Shown here: in pieces, positions 30,300-41,669 of the stretch
How the letters are laid out: the number at the start of each line of letters is the position of its first letter
How positions within the stretch are numbered: position 1 is the first letter of the stretch
Assembly (NCBI GenBank): GCA_963575745.1
Contig: CAUYUJ010016706.1
Location: 55,001-119,000, forward strand
Direction: 5' to 3'
Length of the DNA stretch: 64,000 bases
Origin: Prorocentrum cordatum
Lineage: Eukaryota; Sar; Dinophyceae; Prorocentrales; Prorocentraceae
Position numbers and translations under genes: made by a program
Notes under the pieces: generated by a model
What the model saw: only the letters and a program-made list of their open reading frames with translations
What the model was told of the DNA's origin: nothing
The model's database searches: none

Positions 30300-30500
30300 T
30301 TCGTGTCGCTACAAACCTCACCTTTGTGTACTCTTCTTTTGTATCAGGCCTAATAGAACTCCTACCAGGGGAATTACGAAAACCGTAGGTTCAAACCTGG
30401 ACTTCGTGTCTTTCGCGCCAATGCCTACCTTCGTGCACTATTCGCTGTAGAGGCTGTAGATTGGATTCGTATTAGAAAGCGAACAAAAAAAACAGTTTTA
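30300..30500. repeat. CTTCGTGTACTATT-family repeat, left part
   Basis: AACCTCACCTTTGTGTACTC, TTCAAACCTGGACTTCGTGT and CTACCTTCGTGCACTATT are diverged copies of the unit seen more clearly at 31348-31615; both end in GTATTAGAAAGCGAAC / TTACGAGCGAACGGCG-like sequence. Confidence 0.55.
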
Positions 30501-30539
30501 CACCTGTCCTTCGTGCCAACGTCGGATTTGGAGCAACCG

Positions 30540-30935
30540 CCACTGCCAGCCGCTTCATTTCGGCACAACCCTCTCGAGGATCGTGGGCCTGGCCCTCCGA
30601 CGCGCGATTCCAGCGCGCACTTCACTAGGATCGTGGCCCTGGTCCAAGTGGGAGCGCTGCCGAAGGCCCACCGACGTCCAATTCCGGCACGCCGCTCACG
30701 AGGATCGTGTCCTGGCCCACCTGGGAGCGCTGCCGACGGCCCACCGATGAGCAATATCGGCGCACCCCTCACACGGATCGTAGACCTCGCCACATTTGGA
30801 TCGCCGCCCGACGCTGAAGTTCGGCACACCTCTCACATGGATCGTGGCCCTGGCCCAATGTGGAGCGCTGCCGACGGCCCACCGACGCCCAATGCCGGAA
30901 CACCCCTCACGAGGATCGTGGCCCTCTGGTCCACT
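30540..30935. repeat. Tandem repeat, about 74-bp period, six units
   Basis: The GGATCGTGGCCCTGG motif occurs at about 30578, 30628, 30702, 30775, 30839 and 30913. Units also share GGGAGCGCTGCCGACGGCCC and CCAATTCCGGCACACC. Proline-rich frames are by-products. Confidence 0.85.
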
Positions 30936-31017
30936 TGAGAGTGGGTTTTCATAAGGACGTCGTTCTGGTTTTATTCGGGAAGGCATTATGGTTTTATTCG
31001 TTTCTGGTTCGTGATGG

Positions 31018-31318
31018 TTAGGAGGAGGAGGAGGAGGAGGAGGAGGAGGAGGAGGAGGAAGGAGGAGAGGGGGAGAGGGGGAGAGGGAGGAGGAGGAGGA
31101 GGAGGAGGAGGAGGAGGAGGAGGAGGAGTAGGAGGAGGAGGACAAGGACGAGGAGGGGGGGAGGAGGAGGAGGAGGAGGAGGAGGAGTGGAGGAGGAGGA
31201 GGAGGATGGGGAGGAGTGGGGGACGGGCAGGAGGAGGAGGAGGAGGAGGAGGAGGAGAGAGGGGAAGGGAGGAGGAGGAGGGGGAGGAGGAGGATGAGGA
31301 GAGGAAAGGGAGCAGGAA
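31018..31318. repeat. (GAG)n tract
   Basis: GAGGAG with GGGGAG interruptions; it separates the two parts of the CTTCGTGTACTATT family. 30936-31017 is short T-rich sequence without a feature. Confidence 0.95.
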
Positions 31319-31347
31319 AAGAGGAACGCTGTTTTCTCGTTTTTCAC

Positions 31348-31615
31348 AATGGGTTTGCGAACCTCACCTTCGTGTACTATTGGCTCTATAGCCCCTGTAT
31401 TGTTTTCTTACGAGCGAACGGCGAAATTGTGGGTTTCCGAACCCCTTCTTCGTGTACTATTAGAATCAGTGGGCTTCCGAACCTCATCTTCGTGTACTAT
31501 TAGCTCTATAGCCCCTGTATTGTTTTCCTATCAGCGAATGGCGAAATTGTGGGTTTCCGAACTCCTGCTTCGTGTACGATTAAATTCCGACTATTCTATG
31601 TTAGTCTATGTGGTT
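31348..31615. repeat. CTTCGTGTACTATT-family repeat, right part
   Basis: Units contain CCTCACCTTCGTGTACTATT, GCTCTATAGCCCCTGTATTG and GCGAAATTGTGGGTTTCCGA. Two full units start at about 31358 and 31479, with a short unit between and a partial one after. Confidence 0.8.
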
Positions 31616-31632
31616 TAAACTGATTGTGTGGA

Positions 31633-31684
31633 ACCGAACCCGAACCCGAACCCGAACCCGAACCCGAACCCTTACCCTTACCCA
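31633..31684. repeat. (CCCGAA)n then (CCCTTA)n hexamer array
   Basis: Six CCCGAA units pass directly into CCCTTACCCTTACCC. The period and strand asymmetry recall telomeric repeats, but the motif is not the TTTAGGG type expected for dinoflagellates. Confidence 0.8.
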
Positions 31685-31719
31685 TTCATTCTTAGTAGAC
31701 ACGAAGGAGAGGTTTAACC

Positions 31720-32262
<543 letters not shown>

Positions 32263-32469
32263 CGACGATGAGGAGAAGGAGGAGGACGGCGTTTACCGTT
32301 ACTTGTATTGCTCTCCTCGGGGCTCCAACTACTAGGTAGGGTCGCTCTGGGATAATAATTAACTTCTCCCTGTCGCACCTCGAGGCCACTTGGTAGGGCG
32401 GGCTGGGCGTTTCGCTTGAGACTTCCTCACAACGTATGACTCTGAAGCCATAGAACTGGCAGCGTTTCA

Positions 32470-32785
32470 CAAATGGAGAGCGGGCCGTTTTCAAAATGTG
32501 GCTCTCGCCTTAGCGCCGCGCACATTTTTAAAACAGTTGCAAGAGTTTCACTGATTGATGGCGAATGGTTTTCAACATATAGTTCTCGCCCCACCGCTGC
32601 GCACATTCGTTTTACACGTGTGCAAGAGTTTCACGGATTGAGGGCGGTTCCTTTTCAATGTGTGGGTCTCGTCTTAGCGCCGCGCACATTCGTTTTAAAG
32701 TTTTGCAAGAGGTTCGCGGATTTAGGGCGGCTCATTTTCAAAATGTGGTTCGCGCCGTAGCGCCGCGCACATTCGTTTTAAACCC
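32470..32785. repeat. Tandem repeat, about 83-bp period, four units
   Basis: CGCGCACATTCGTTTTA-type motifs occur at about 32521, 32602, 32685 and 32769, preceded by TTTCAAAATGTGG(T/C)TC and GGATT(G/T)AGGGCGG. Noncoding. Confidence 0.85.
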
Positions 32786-33117
32786 ATGATCGGCGTACCG
32801 GGAGTGGTGTTTTGGAAGGGTTCAGGATCATGCGGGTGCAAGAGTTACGTTGGTTCGCCGTGTTGAAATCCCAGGAGTGGCGTTCTGGCACGATTCAAGG
32901 TCGCCAAGACGCAACAATCAGGTTGATCTGTGGCGATGGAATCCCTGGAACAAGGTTTTGGCATCCTTCATGGTGTTCAAACGGTTGTTTTCCGACGAGG
33001 CAGTTCAATGGAAAAGAACCGCTGCAGGGGCATTCAATGAACCAACGGGGCAGTTCAATGAAGAGGGAGCTTGGAGGGAGGGTTTATTCCAACATCGTTG
33101 ATGACTCTTGGGTTTAC
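32786..33117. other. No gene recognised
   Basis: AT-richer than average, with partly repeated GGAGTGG(T/C)GTT(T/C)TGG and GGGGCAGTTCAATGA / GAGGCAGTTCAATGG motifs. No domain in any frame. Confidence 0.4.
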
Positions 33118-33500
33118 ACTGGGCCTCCTCCTCCTCCTCCTCTTCCTCCTCCTCATCCCGTCAAATGTCCACTCCCGGACCTCTCCAGGGATGAGTTCTG
33201 GACGGGATTTCGAGGGGCGTTGGCGACCAAGAGATATCCGCCCGATGCAGAAGAAGACGGTGAGACACATCCAGAAAACCCGATCCTCAAGCCTCGATTC
33301 TCCCCCCCCTCCGCCCTCCTCCTCCTCCTATTTCTGCTCCTTCCCTTCCTCCTATCCCCGGACTTTATCCGCCCCCTCCTCCTCCTCCTCCTCCTCCGCC
33401 CTCCCTCCTCCTCCTCCTCCTCCTCCTCCCCCTTCCTCCTCCTCCTCCTCCTCCTCCTCCTCCTCCTCTTCCTCCTCCTCCTCCTCCTCCTCCTCCTCCC
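33118..33500. repeat. (CTC)n pyrimidine tract
   Basis: CTCCTC blocks at 33122-33155 and 33300-33500 around a short mixed segment, ending in a CAACT pentamer run at 33501-33523. It immediately precedes element C. Confidence 0.9.
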
Positions 33501-33648
33501 CAACTCAACTCAACTCAACTCAAGCAATTTGGGCTCAGGCTTTCCAAGAATTGCCTGTGTCCAGGCCTCTGCGCTTCCGAGCAGCGCTTGAGGGACAGCG
33601 CTCCAGAACCAGCGAGTGTTCTAGGGTTTTGACTAAGACAGAGGCGAC

Positions 33649-35571
33649 ATGGCACGAATGTGGTCCCGCTGCGCGTGCGGGCGTTGTGAGTGGAATATGA
33701 AGTTGATTCAGCAGAACAGGATCTGTGCACATTGCGGCGACGTAGTCGAGCTGTGCGCGAAGAAGAAGAAAAGGGTCTCCTTCACCCGCGACGAGGACAG
33801 CGAGCAGGAGTTCCTCAACGCCTGGAGTGGCGAGGAGGACGGAGAGGCTGGTGGCCCGCGCTAGCCTCTGCCTGCTGGCCCAGTCGGCATCCTCAGGGGC
33901 ACTCGCAGCCCGTCCCCTGGGGGCTTGCGGGGTGGCGGCAAGGGCGGCAAGGGAGGTCCTGGGCAAGTGCGGCAGCTGCTTCAGCAGGCATGCGATGCCA
34001 CGCAGGACCCAGGGCTGCAGCAGGTGCTGAAGATGCAGATCGAGCAGCTCGCGAAGGCGGGCGCGGTGCCTCCCAGTCGGGAGACACCAGTGGAAGCGCT
34101 CAAGAGGGTCGAGGGCACCGTGAAGAACGCGGAGCACCTGCACGAGCAGGCGGTCAGTAGCGTCGTTCGGCTCCGCGGCAACTTGGCAGCGGCGGAGCAG
34201 AAGGAGGCAGCGGCGGCGAGGGCCTTAGCAGAGGCCCTTGCTGCCAAGCGAGCGGCCACGGCTGCGCTAGCCAAGGCCGAGGGGTTAGGCCCAGACACGA
34301 TGAAGGATCATCAAGATGGGTGGCTCGTCAGTATCGCCTGGGACACGCAGTTCTTCGAGAGCCTGGGCATTATGGAGTGCGCGGACACCGAGAAGCAGGC
34401 GCTGGAGGCCATCCACAAGCACCTGGCGGAGGCCAAGGCATCTTTCGAGGGCGAGGAAGCCGAGATTCGCCGCTGGCTGGAGGAGACGGAGAAGCACAAG
34501 GCGGCGACCCAGGAGAGAATGACCAAGAAGCGCCGCGCGGCTGATGGGCAGGCAGCGCCTGGCGCAGACGCCGCTGCGGCAGCGAGCGGCGGCGCGGCCG
34601 AGCCCGAAGCGGCGGCTGAGCAGCCGGGTGCGGGCGGGGAGGGCCCCGCGACCAAGGCTGCCAAGGTGCAGCGGCTGTCGGCGGCCAAGTTCACCGCTAA
34701 GGCTCAGCAAGCCACGGCGGTGGGCAAGGGCACAGCGGCAGCCGGGGCATCGACTGCGCGACTGTCAAGTTCGGGGACCCCTCAGACCTTGACTGAAGGG
34801 CCGTTGGCGAGTGGCGACGAGACTTCAATTTTTTGTTCGAACATCGCTGAGTTGACGGATAAGGCATGGAAATTCGTTTCATCACGGGCACGCTTATATA
34901 GCCATTGGGTCCTCGTCGAGACTCACGTTCAGCAAGAGTCCGAAGTGCGAGAGTGGGATAAGAAGGCCCGGTAACTTTCTTTGCGGATGGCGGTCAACCG
35001 GGCAAGACCGTCGGGAAAAGTTGCCCGTGCGGCCAAGCAGAAGCGCTCCAACGAGGGCGGCGAGATGTTTCTGTCACGCAGCCATCTGCAATGTCACGTT
35101 CTGCCAGAGGCTTACGCCTCGACGCGCCAGCTCAAGGCAGGCCTGCAGAACAGCTTCGACGGCTTTCTCCCGGCGCTGCTGCACCAGTCGGGGCTCTCTA
35201 TTGTCATTGTTGCTGTTTACTCACTCCCAAGCATCGGGATGGCGGGCTTGAACCGAGAGCGTTTCCGTAGACTCGGCGGCCTGCTGGCGGCAATGCGCAT
35301 GCCCTGGGCAGTGATCGGGGACTGGGACATGACTCCAGAGGCGCTGGTGCGATCGAAGTTCGCGGAGAAGGTTGGAGGAGTTCTGCGTGTAGCTGATGTT
35401 GTAGGCACGTGTGCGCAGAAAAAGAGTGCAGTAGATAGCATGATATATTATTTAGTAATGAGTGAATCAGCAGTTCCACTTGTGCGTAGTTTAGAGCCTG
35501 TTCGCGGCGTAGCCTGGAAGCCTCACATCGCGCTCGTCTTGTGTATCTGGTCGTCGGGGCTTAAGCTGTAA
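33649..35571 (+). pseudogene. ORF1 and AP-type endonuclease fusion of element C
   Basis: One frame of 640 codons with in-frame stops at 33862 (TAG) and 34972 (TAA). The N-terminus (MARMWSRCACGRCEW, then ICAHCGDVVELC) is a Cys-rich finger. After the first stop come Gly/Lys-rich residues, a long coiled coil (VEALKRVEGTVKNAEHLHEQ and later AEIRRWLEETEKHKAATQER) and an Ala-rich linker. The endonuclease begins near codon 390 with SIFCSNIAELTDKAWKFVSS and WVLVETHVQQESEVREW (Asn and Glu-His motifs). After the second stop, MPWAVIGDWDMTPEALV is the GDxN region with Asp for Asn, and AWKPHIALVL the terminal His. With the stops read through it would be an RNA-binding protein fused to a nicking enzyme. 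Confidence 0.75.
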
Positions 35572-36774
35572 ACCAGGGCCCTCCAAGTCCCGCGCAAGCT
35601 ACCGCGGGCCCCGCGACCGAGGGCGGAGCCAACTGCAGGCTCGAAGGCCAGTCAAGCCAAGGCCGAAGCTTCTTTAGCGCGCGCCGCTCACGAAAAGCGA
35701 GTTGCGGATTTTCATTATCAAGTCGGCGGCTGTTTTGCCCAGGCCGAGGGGTCGAGAGCTCTGGAGGGTGAAGGGGCCCTCGAAAAGGCCTCTTCGAATT
35801 TCTTTCCGGCTGCTAGTCCTCGCGATGCTCCTGGGCCCGATTTTTTTTGACCCCGAGGAGAAAGGGGGTCCTTGGGCATCGGAGCTCAACTTCTGTAGCG
35901 ATAGTAACCTGTCTGCTTCGTTCCAGCGTCAGCCCGTAGATGGTGGAAAGGCCCTACCCAGCGGCGTGCCATGTGTGCCCTTGTGTGCTCGAGCCCCGAT
36001 GGAAAAATAGCCTGCCCGCGATCCAGCTGACAATTCGGTTGCGCGCGGGGCCCAGCCCCCCCGCGTTGAACCATGCAGTGCCCCCGTAGAGCAGCAGAGC
36101 CCTGGCCGTAGCGACACTCGTCTGCCGCAGGATATTGCCGGCGACGTCGCGCGCGAGTGCCCAGTTGAGACTTGGATGGGAAGTCGGCGTTTGATTGGAT
36201 ATTCTTCCAGTGCTGATTTGGTGCAGGAGGCCTCCCCTTTCCCCGCCTCCTCCGTAGCCTTTCGGTTCGAACTTCGGCAAAGCGTAGCCATTGCTGGCAT
36301 GCGCGCGTCGTGGGTTTCTGCTGTGAAGAAGGCTGTTCGTACACATCATGATCAGCAGGTCGCTCGCCCCTGGGGCGTCGCGCGCCAGCGGGCCCGGGTT
36401 TTCCGCAAAGCCCCCGCGCGTGGTCGCGCACGCGAGGGCCTTCCCGCTCAGGGATCAACGTAGCCAGTGGTGGACGAGAGTGCGCGCGCTCTTGCATGGA
36501 GTGGCCAGGCACCGTAACCGTAACGACGGCGCCAAGCAGCTGCAAGACATGCGCGAGGCGTGCAATGAGCTTCGAGAGGACCGACCAGAGCGAGGACATG
36601 GGCTGCTCAACCTGTCTCGTGACCCCCTTGGGAGCAATGGCTGCAGGCATTACGAGACCCTGGTGGTATCAACCTTGCTGTCTTGGAATCGCATGCCGAG
36701 TCGGCCAAGCGCGTCATGGGCAGGGCGCAACGGGCAGCAGCGAAATAATCATTCGCATATTTTCAGTCATGGGT
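35572..36774 (+). pseudogene. Pre-RT region of element C, disrupted
   Basis: Directly after the endonuclease stop the same frame resumes as RALQVPRKLPRAPRPRAEPT and ARAAHEKRVADFHYQVGG to about 35730. At 36350-36610 another frame reads RDQRSQWWTRVRALLHGVAR and KQLQDMREACNELREDR, typical pre-RT sequence. In between (about 35880-36350) the plus strand is incoherent, whereas the minus strand reads VATARALLLYGGTAWF and ARNRIVSWIAGRLFF, possibly an inverted post-RT fragment from another copy. Confidence 0.5.
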
Positions 36775-37893
36775 AGTGGAACCTATGGCCACAGGGGTGC
36801 TGCACAAATCTCTTAAGCCTCAACCGTTGCCAACGATGGAGGTTACCTGCGACGGGGAAGTGGTGCAGCACCCAGCAGAAGTGATGAATATTAAAGCAGA
36901 GCGGTTCAAACAATTGTGGGCCCCGTCAGCCCCGCAGGCGCCATAAGTGCGAGAGGCTTCTTTCGGGCCATCAGAGCCGCAGCGGAGCTGGGGCCTCTGC
37001 CGCCGATTCAGCCCGACCAGATCTATGCCAGCGCCAAGGCCATGAAGGCCAAGGCGGGCATGGGCGCGGACATGATGTCCCCCGTGGACTTCCAGCGGCT
37101 GCCAGCGCCAGCCATCGCGGAGCTTGCAGTCATTCTGCAAAGCATCGAACATCTGCTCGCGTGGCCAGTGCAGACGATGATGGCGGTGGGCAAGCTGACC
37201 CCCAAGAAGGTCACGGGGGGCCGAGCCGTTGGCTTGGTCTCCATGCCGGGCAGGCTGCGGTCGCACGCTCGCGAGCCGATCGCGCGCCAGTGGTCGACGC
37301 AGGAGGAGCAGGACTGGGATGCGGCGGCGGCGGGCGACTCGCGCCTGCAGGGGGCCTACCTCAGGGCCGTCGACGAGGAGCTGGCGGCCTGGATGCAGCT
37401 GCAGTTCGGCCATGACCTCGTCGACGTGCAGCAGTTCTACGACGCGATCCCGTGGGCGCCGCTGGTCAAAGGGGCGCTCAGGCTGGGCCCCCCCCCGACG
37501 GCGCTGTACTCAGAGCTGCTGCAGTGCGTCGTGGTCCGAGCGCTGGAGCAGGAAGGAGCAGCGCCCGACCCTTTCGAGCCGTGCCAATCGGTGGCGCAGG
37601 GCTTAAGGTCGGGCACGAGATTTGCCAAAGTACTTGCACATTTTGTTTTGCAAGTTGTGGCGACTGCGACGCCGCAGATGGGGCATCGAATGTGGATCGA
37701 TGATATTTCGCAGCGAACGACAGGGTCACGGCGGGCAGTGCGACGCAACCTGACCAAAGCTGTTTTTAAGACTGGACAAGAATTGGATAAAGTTGGACTT
37801 AAGATAGCAGAGAAATCTGTAGTGATGTGCACGAACGTAAATGATGCACAAGCAGTTGTGAAAGCGGCTCGCTCGCAGGGCTTCCCTTTGTAG
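36775..37893 (+). pseudogene. Reverse transcriptase of element C
   Basis: The region opens with VLHKSLKPQPLPTMEVTCDG and EVMNIKAERFKQLW, a pre-RT signature, then shifts frame near 36940. The open part (36916-37893) shows KAGMGADMMSPVDFQRLP (fingers), GLVSMPGRLRSHAREP, palm motif A HDLVDVQQFYDAIPWAPLV, SVAQGLRSGTRFAKVL (the QG motif), catalytic motif C GHRMWIDDISQR (Asp codons 37699-37704) and VGLKIAEKSVVM (thumb-side Lys). WIDD in place of YADD is unusual. The domain itself has no internal stop. Confidence 0.8.
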
Positions 37894-38900
37894 CAAAACA
37901 AGCGGCTTACCTCGGGGTGGAGTTTAGCCGTGGCCGGCGTGGCCGCGAGACGAAAAAGCAAAGAGATGAGAAACATGCGAGGATGAGTGAAAAGGTAAAG
38001 CGTTTCACTAGGGCGTCCAAGCAATATCATATCATGGCAAAAATTGAACGCGTGGGGGGGGGGGCGAGCTGCAGGGGCCCATGGGCACCAAGTCTATGGG
38101 GTCTTCGGCCAACAGTTATTGCAGCGTAGGCGAAGATTAGGCCAGACATGTGGAGCGGGCGCTAAAGGGAGATGCCTCGCATCACTTTTGGAGCTAAGGG
38201 CCCCAGAGGCCGATCCGTCGGTTTGTACCCAGCCCAATGCATTGACCACTGGCTAAAGTCGTGGCAGGCCCATCCAGATTTACGTAAAAGAACTCGGTAT
38301 GTATGGCCTAAAGTCTTTTCGGATATGAAACAGCGGAGCCCAGTGGACCCAGCTCGTGCTGTCAAGGGACCGATATCGGCGACGATATTGAAGTTATTAC
38401 GGCTGCAATGGGAACCGACAGAAGAGCATACTTGGTCATATATTTCACGCTCAGGTTCGGAAGAATATTGGCAATTCCCAGGTAATATATATATATATAT
38501 ATATATCCACACTGGCAACCCGGCACTGGATCACCATCGCGACCTTCTTAAAGATATTAAAGATTCAGCGCGACGATTGAATTGGCAACAAGCGTCTAAA
38601 CATTATTGTGGAGGTGGTTTAGAAAAAGGGAGCTCATATGGAATCGTATCGTAGGCTGGTCAAAATTTTGAATGAAATTCCGCATGGGACTGATATGGGG
38701 GAGCTTATGGTAAACATATGTACTGGGGGCTTCTGGACGAAACAGCGTAAGTGTGAACGAATTGCCAAATACAAGGGAACGGATAAGTGCGATCGATGTA
38801 AAAAGCAGCTGAAGCGCCTTTTCCACAGACTCGGGGGCTGTGAAAACATGAAGGAGCGGTACCATATACACGTACAAGTGACTTGGTGCCGCAAGCGCAT
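37894..38900 (+). pseudogene. Post-RT domain of element C
   Basis: Past the RT stop a shifted frame gives KQAAYLGVEFSRGRRGRETK and KVKRFTRASKQYHIMAKIE. 38172-38654 reads RTRYVWPKVFSDMKQRSPVD and VKGPISATILKLLRLQWEPT, matching the pattern after RT in this family. A (TA)n run at 38479-38504 is carried in frame as [13 protein letters not shown]. Then WTKQRKCERIAKYKG, CDRCKKQLKRLFHRLGGC is a Cys/His cluster resembling a zinc-binding connector. At least two frame changes. Confidence 0.6.
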
Positions 38901-39656
38901 GCACAGTTTCACGCGGCTGAGGCTTCTTGGATTCGCGGTATGTTACCATATGAATGGACGGAAGTACCCAGGTCAACACAGACTGAGGACTGGGAAACAA
39001 CGGGGCTCAATGGGCTCGATGAAGGCTGTCTGGGACCTGGGAGCGCGGGGGGCCCTATTCTTATTTTTGGGGATGCTTCTGGAGGCGCAGACTCATCTTC
39101 GAATAAGATGCGGCGTGTTGGTGTAGCTATCGTATACCTGACGGCCATCCTTCCCCAGGTTGAGATTCGCGCGACCGTGCCTGGACCACTCGCTGGAGAC
39201 AGACAGGTCGTTGCCCGTGGCGACTTGCTCGCTCTGTACTTAGCTTTGTGGTGTGGCTCTGACTTTGTCACATTTGTGACGGACTTCGAACTCGTGGCGA
39301 AATGATGGCATGCTGGTAGGTACTTGCCCCCAGACGGGGAGGATGCAGATACATGGAATAGGATCGGCGATTTGATGAGAACACGTGTGGTGAGTCATGT
39401 TGTAGTTTTGTGGACACGCTCTCATATGAATGCTAAGGGCATAGTAGCTGGCATTTGTTTTCGGAGCCTGGTTATTGGATATATGATCGCAGACGAGTCT
39501 GCGGGATGTGCTGCCAATCGTGTGCGTGTGCCTGAAAGTATCGGAACACGAGTGTTCTTGCACGAACGTAGAGCGTACTTTATCAGAATGAGACTGCGGA
39601 GAGCCTCGAATGACAGTATTGCAGCGACGACGGAAGCTGATAAGGCGGCTAACTGA
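38883..39656 (+). pseudogene. RNase H domain of element C
   Basis: GGPILIFGDASGGADSS supplies the first Asp, RQVVARGDLLALYLALWCG stands where Glu is expected (Gly-Asp instead), and DFVTFVTDFELVAK gives the second Asp, followed by TGA at about 39303. The frame resumes with WNRIGDLMRTRVVSHVVVLW, TRSHMNAKGI (His) and IGYMIADESAGCAANRV, the C-terminal AD..A motif, and stops at 39656. The stop and the substituted Glu imply inactivity. Confidence 0.7.
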
Positions 39657-39930
39657 GTAGGCCTGAGGTTCCTCCTCCGCCTCCTCCCCCTCCCCTCCCG
39701 CCTCCTCCTGCTGTTGCTGTTGCGGTTTTCCTTTCGCCCCACTCCTTGGCTGACTGTCAGAAACGGTGTCTGAGATGTTTCGGGCCAGCCACTCAAACTA
39801 CAGTAAGTGACTGGGTTGGCACTCCGTGTCCTAGGTTATATAGCGTAGATGGGGCCATTTCTCTCCCTTCAAAGGGGATGGAATTCACATCGCGGGGGGC
39901 TGGGCACGCAGTACTCACACGTTGAATGTA

Positions 39931-40110
39931 CACAAGTCCCTTCAGGTGTGGTTTTGTACCCAGTGCGGGGTGATCCCGGATGAGGCTTTGTGATCCTTCA
40001 AGGGCCCCTGCACGGGCAAATTGAATAAGACCAAGCGAGAGTACCTTGACAGGATCAGAAGGGGGTCACAGCCGCTCGGCGTTCGAGGCCCGCTTCGAGT
40101 TGTCAGGTGT
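39931..40110 (+). pseudogene. C-terminal zinc-finger tail of element C
   Basis: The plus strand reads LQVWFCTQCGVIPDEAL, a stop, then FKGPCTGKLNKTKREYLDRI and RRGSQPLG. The W-C-x2-C-G...C-x-G pattern followed by a basic stretch matches the ends of elements B (GTWCVVCAVCG) and E (GSWRCTACC). 39657-39930 between RNase H and this tail has only a short CTC/CTG run at 39670-39725. Confidence 0.55.
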
Positions 40111-40139
40111 AAGAGATATGGTACTTGTTTCCGCAACGG

Positions 40140-40240
40140 CGTCCACTCCACTCCACTCCACTCCACTCCTCCTCCTCCTCCTCCTCCTCCTCCTCCTCAT
40201 CATCATCATCATCATCATCATCCAACTCCTCCCCTTCCCC
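40140..40240. repeat. CCACT, (CTC)n and (CAT)n microsatellites
   Basis: CCACTCCACTCC at 40144-40165, CTCCTC to 40198, CATCAT to 40222. 40241-40520 between elements C and D has no recognised gene. Confidence 0.9.
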
Positions 40241-40539
40241 CGCAACGATTTTGGCCCAAGGTTTTTTCTTTCCCGGCAAACAAACTGGATGCCGCTGATC
40301 CGCGACGGACACGGCGCTTGCGCCTGGCATCCACTCCCTCGCAGGTTTGGTCCGCCCCAGTCTTGCGTTGCCTCCCGTGCCCGCGGGTGAGCAGTCTCTC
40401 TGCTCCTTGCGTATGCGATGTCCCCGAGGAAGTGGTACCAAGTTTCTTGGGCGGGCGAGGCTACGCCCCCGTGGAGGGACAGGTTTCAGACGCGTCGTGG
40501 TAGTGATCGTGATTATGTTCTTCGGCGAGGGCAGCAACG

Positions 40540-41480
40540 TCAAGGAACCGCTCGGTGAGGGGACCCGTGCACTGTGAGCAGCGAGTGTGACCGCTGGGAG
40601 CTCGACTGCGGGGGCACGTCGGATATTCAAAGTTTGGTGCAGCCTACAAGTCTACGGCGGCATTTTCTGGATTTACCCCTGATGCAGAGGGGAGCGCGGG
40701 ACAAGTTAACGCTGCCATCGCAGCGCGTTCTCATATACCCGGTGTATTTCACTGGCTGCTTCCTCCGCATGCGCCACCCGCCCCGCCAGCGGCTATGGAG
40801 CTGGACGCGGCAGTGGCGACCAAGAGGACCCAGTTGGCCAAGAAAGTGGAGCATGCGGCGAAGCAGGGGCGCATCGCGTGGCAGTCCACGTCCAAACAGC
40901 AGGGGGTGCTGGCCAAAACCCGCGCCAAGGCTGCTGCAGCTGAAGAGTGGTATCAAGATGCCACGGGGAACCTCGTGGACGCGCGGGCTGCCTTGGACAC
41001 TGCTAAGAACGAGCAGAATGGTTCGACGAGGAGAAGCTCAAGGTGATCAAAAGCGCGCAGTTGAGGGGGCACGGGCGCGTGGAGCACAAGCAGCACCCAG
41101 AGCAGGAGTTGATGTACCTGCAGGACCAGGTGGCGGTGTTCAAAGTGCTGTTGGTGGAGCGGCGAAGGCTGCGTCCCCCAGCGGCCCCGCCTGGAACGCG
41201 TGCCGGCCCAGCACCCCAGGCGGCGTCCGCAGCACCCCCCAGCTGGGTCAAGCTACATAGAGCGGCGGATGATGAGCTGCGGAAGCTGACGGACGTCACC
41301 CGGGTGTGATTGCCCGAGTGGCTGTCGCTGCGCACAGCCCAGTTTGTTGCGTCCAGCTTCGTCGCGGAAGTGAAGCAAGGAGCGGGCCTGCCGGTTGAAG
41401 CAGCTTCCAGTTCAGTGGGATGATGAGGACGACGGCGGCCTTCTTTCAGAGGGGGCCAAGAGTGAGTTGCAGGCATTGCG
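40540..41480 (+). pseudogene. ORF1 coiled-coil region of element D
   Basis: Frame up to 41046: YSKFGAAYKSTAAFSGFTPD, then AAMELDAAVATKRTQLAKKV, IAWQSTSKQQGVLAKTRAKA and ARAALDTAKNEQN, a helical charged stretch. It continues in another frame with HPEQELMYLQDQVAVFKVLL and PSWVKLHRAADDELRKLT (to 41309), then LLSEGAKSELQALRLKRSQK. It is comparable in character, not closely in sequence, to ORF1 of elements A and C. Confidence 0.5.
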
Positions 41481-41669
41481 ACTGAAGCGTTCTCAGAAAC
41501 ATGTTGCAAGTTATGCTTCCGATTTGGAGAGGCGGGGGCCTCCTTATGCACCAGTCCGAAGCCAAGGCTAACAAACGATTGAAGGTCTCGGGCTACGTTA
41601 ACAATGCGTGGACCAGCGCGTTTGCAAAACATGTGGCCCCCCAGCCTGTTTGGCGCAACGCCTGCCTCA

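Larger units (their letters stand above)
33649..40110 (+). mobile_element. LINE-like non-LTR retrotransposon C
   Basis: Plus-strand order is N-terminal zinc finger and ORF1 coiled coil, endonuclease, pre-RT, RT, post-RT, RNase H and C-terminal zinc finger. ORF1 and endonuclease lie in one frame (33649-35571) broken only by TAG and TAA codons; later domains need several frameshifts. The region 35780-36350 is disrupted. The RT is clearly divergent from that of element B, so this is a separate lineage. Confidence 0.8.

Noticed and set aside
30380-30400. tRNA T-arm-like GGTTCAAACC
   Set aside because: No matching acceptor, D or anticodon stems around it; it belongs to a tandem repeat unit.
31633-31684. 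True telomere
   Set aside because: Short, internal, and the motif is not TTTAGGG/CCCTAAA; kept only as an observation.
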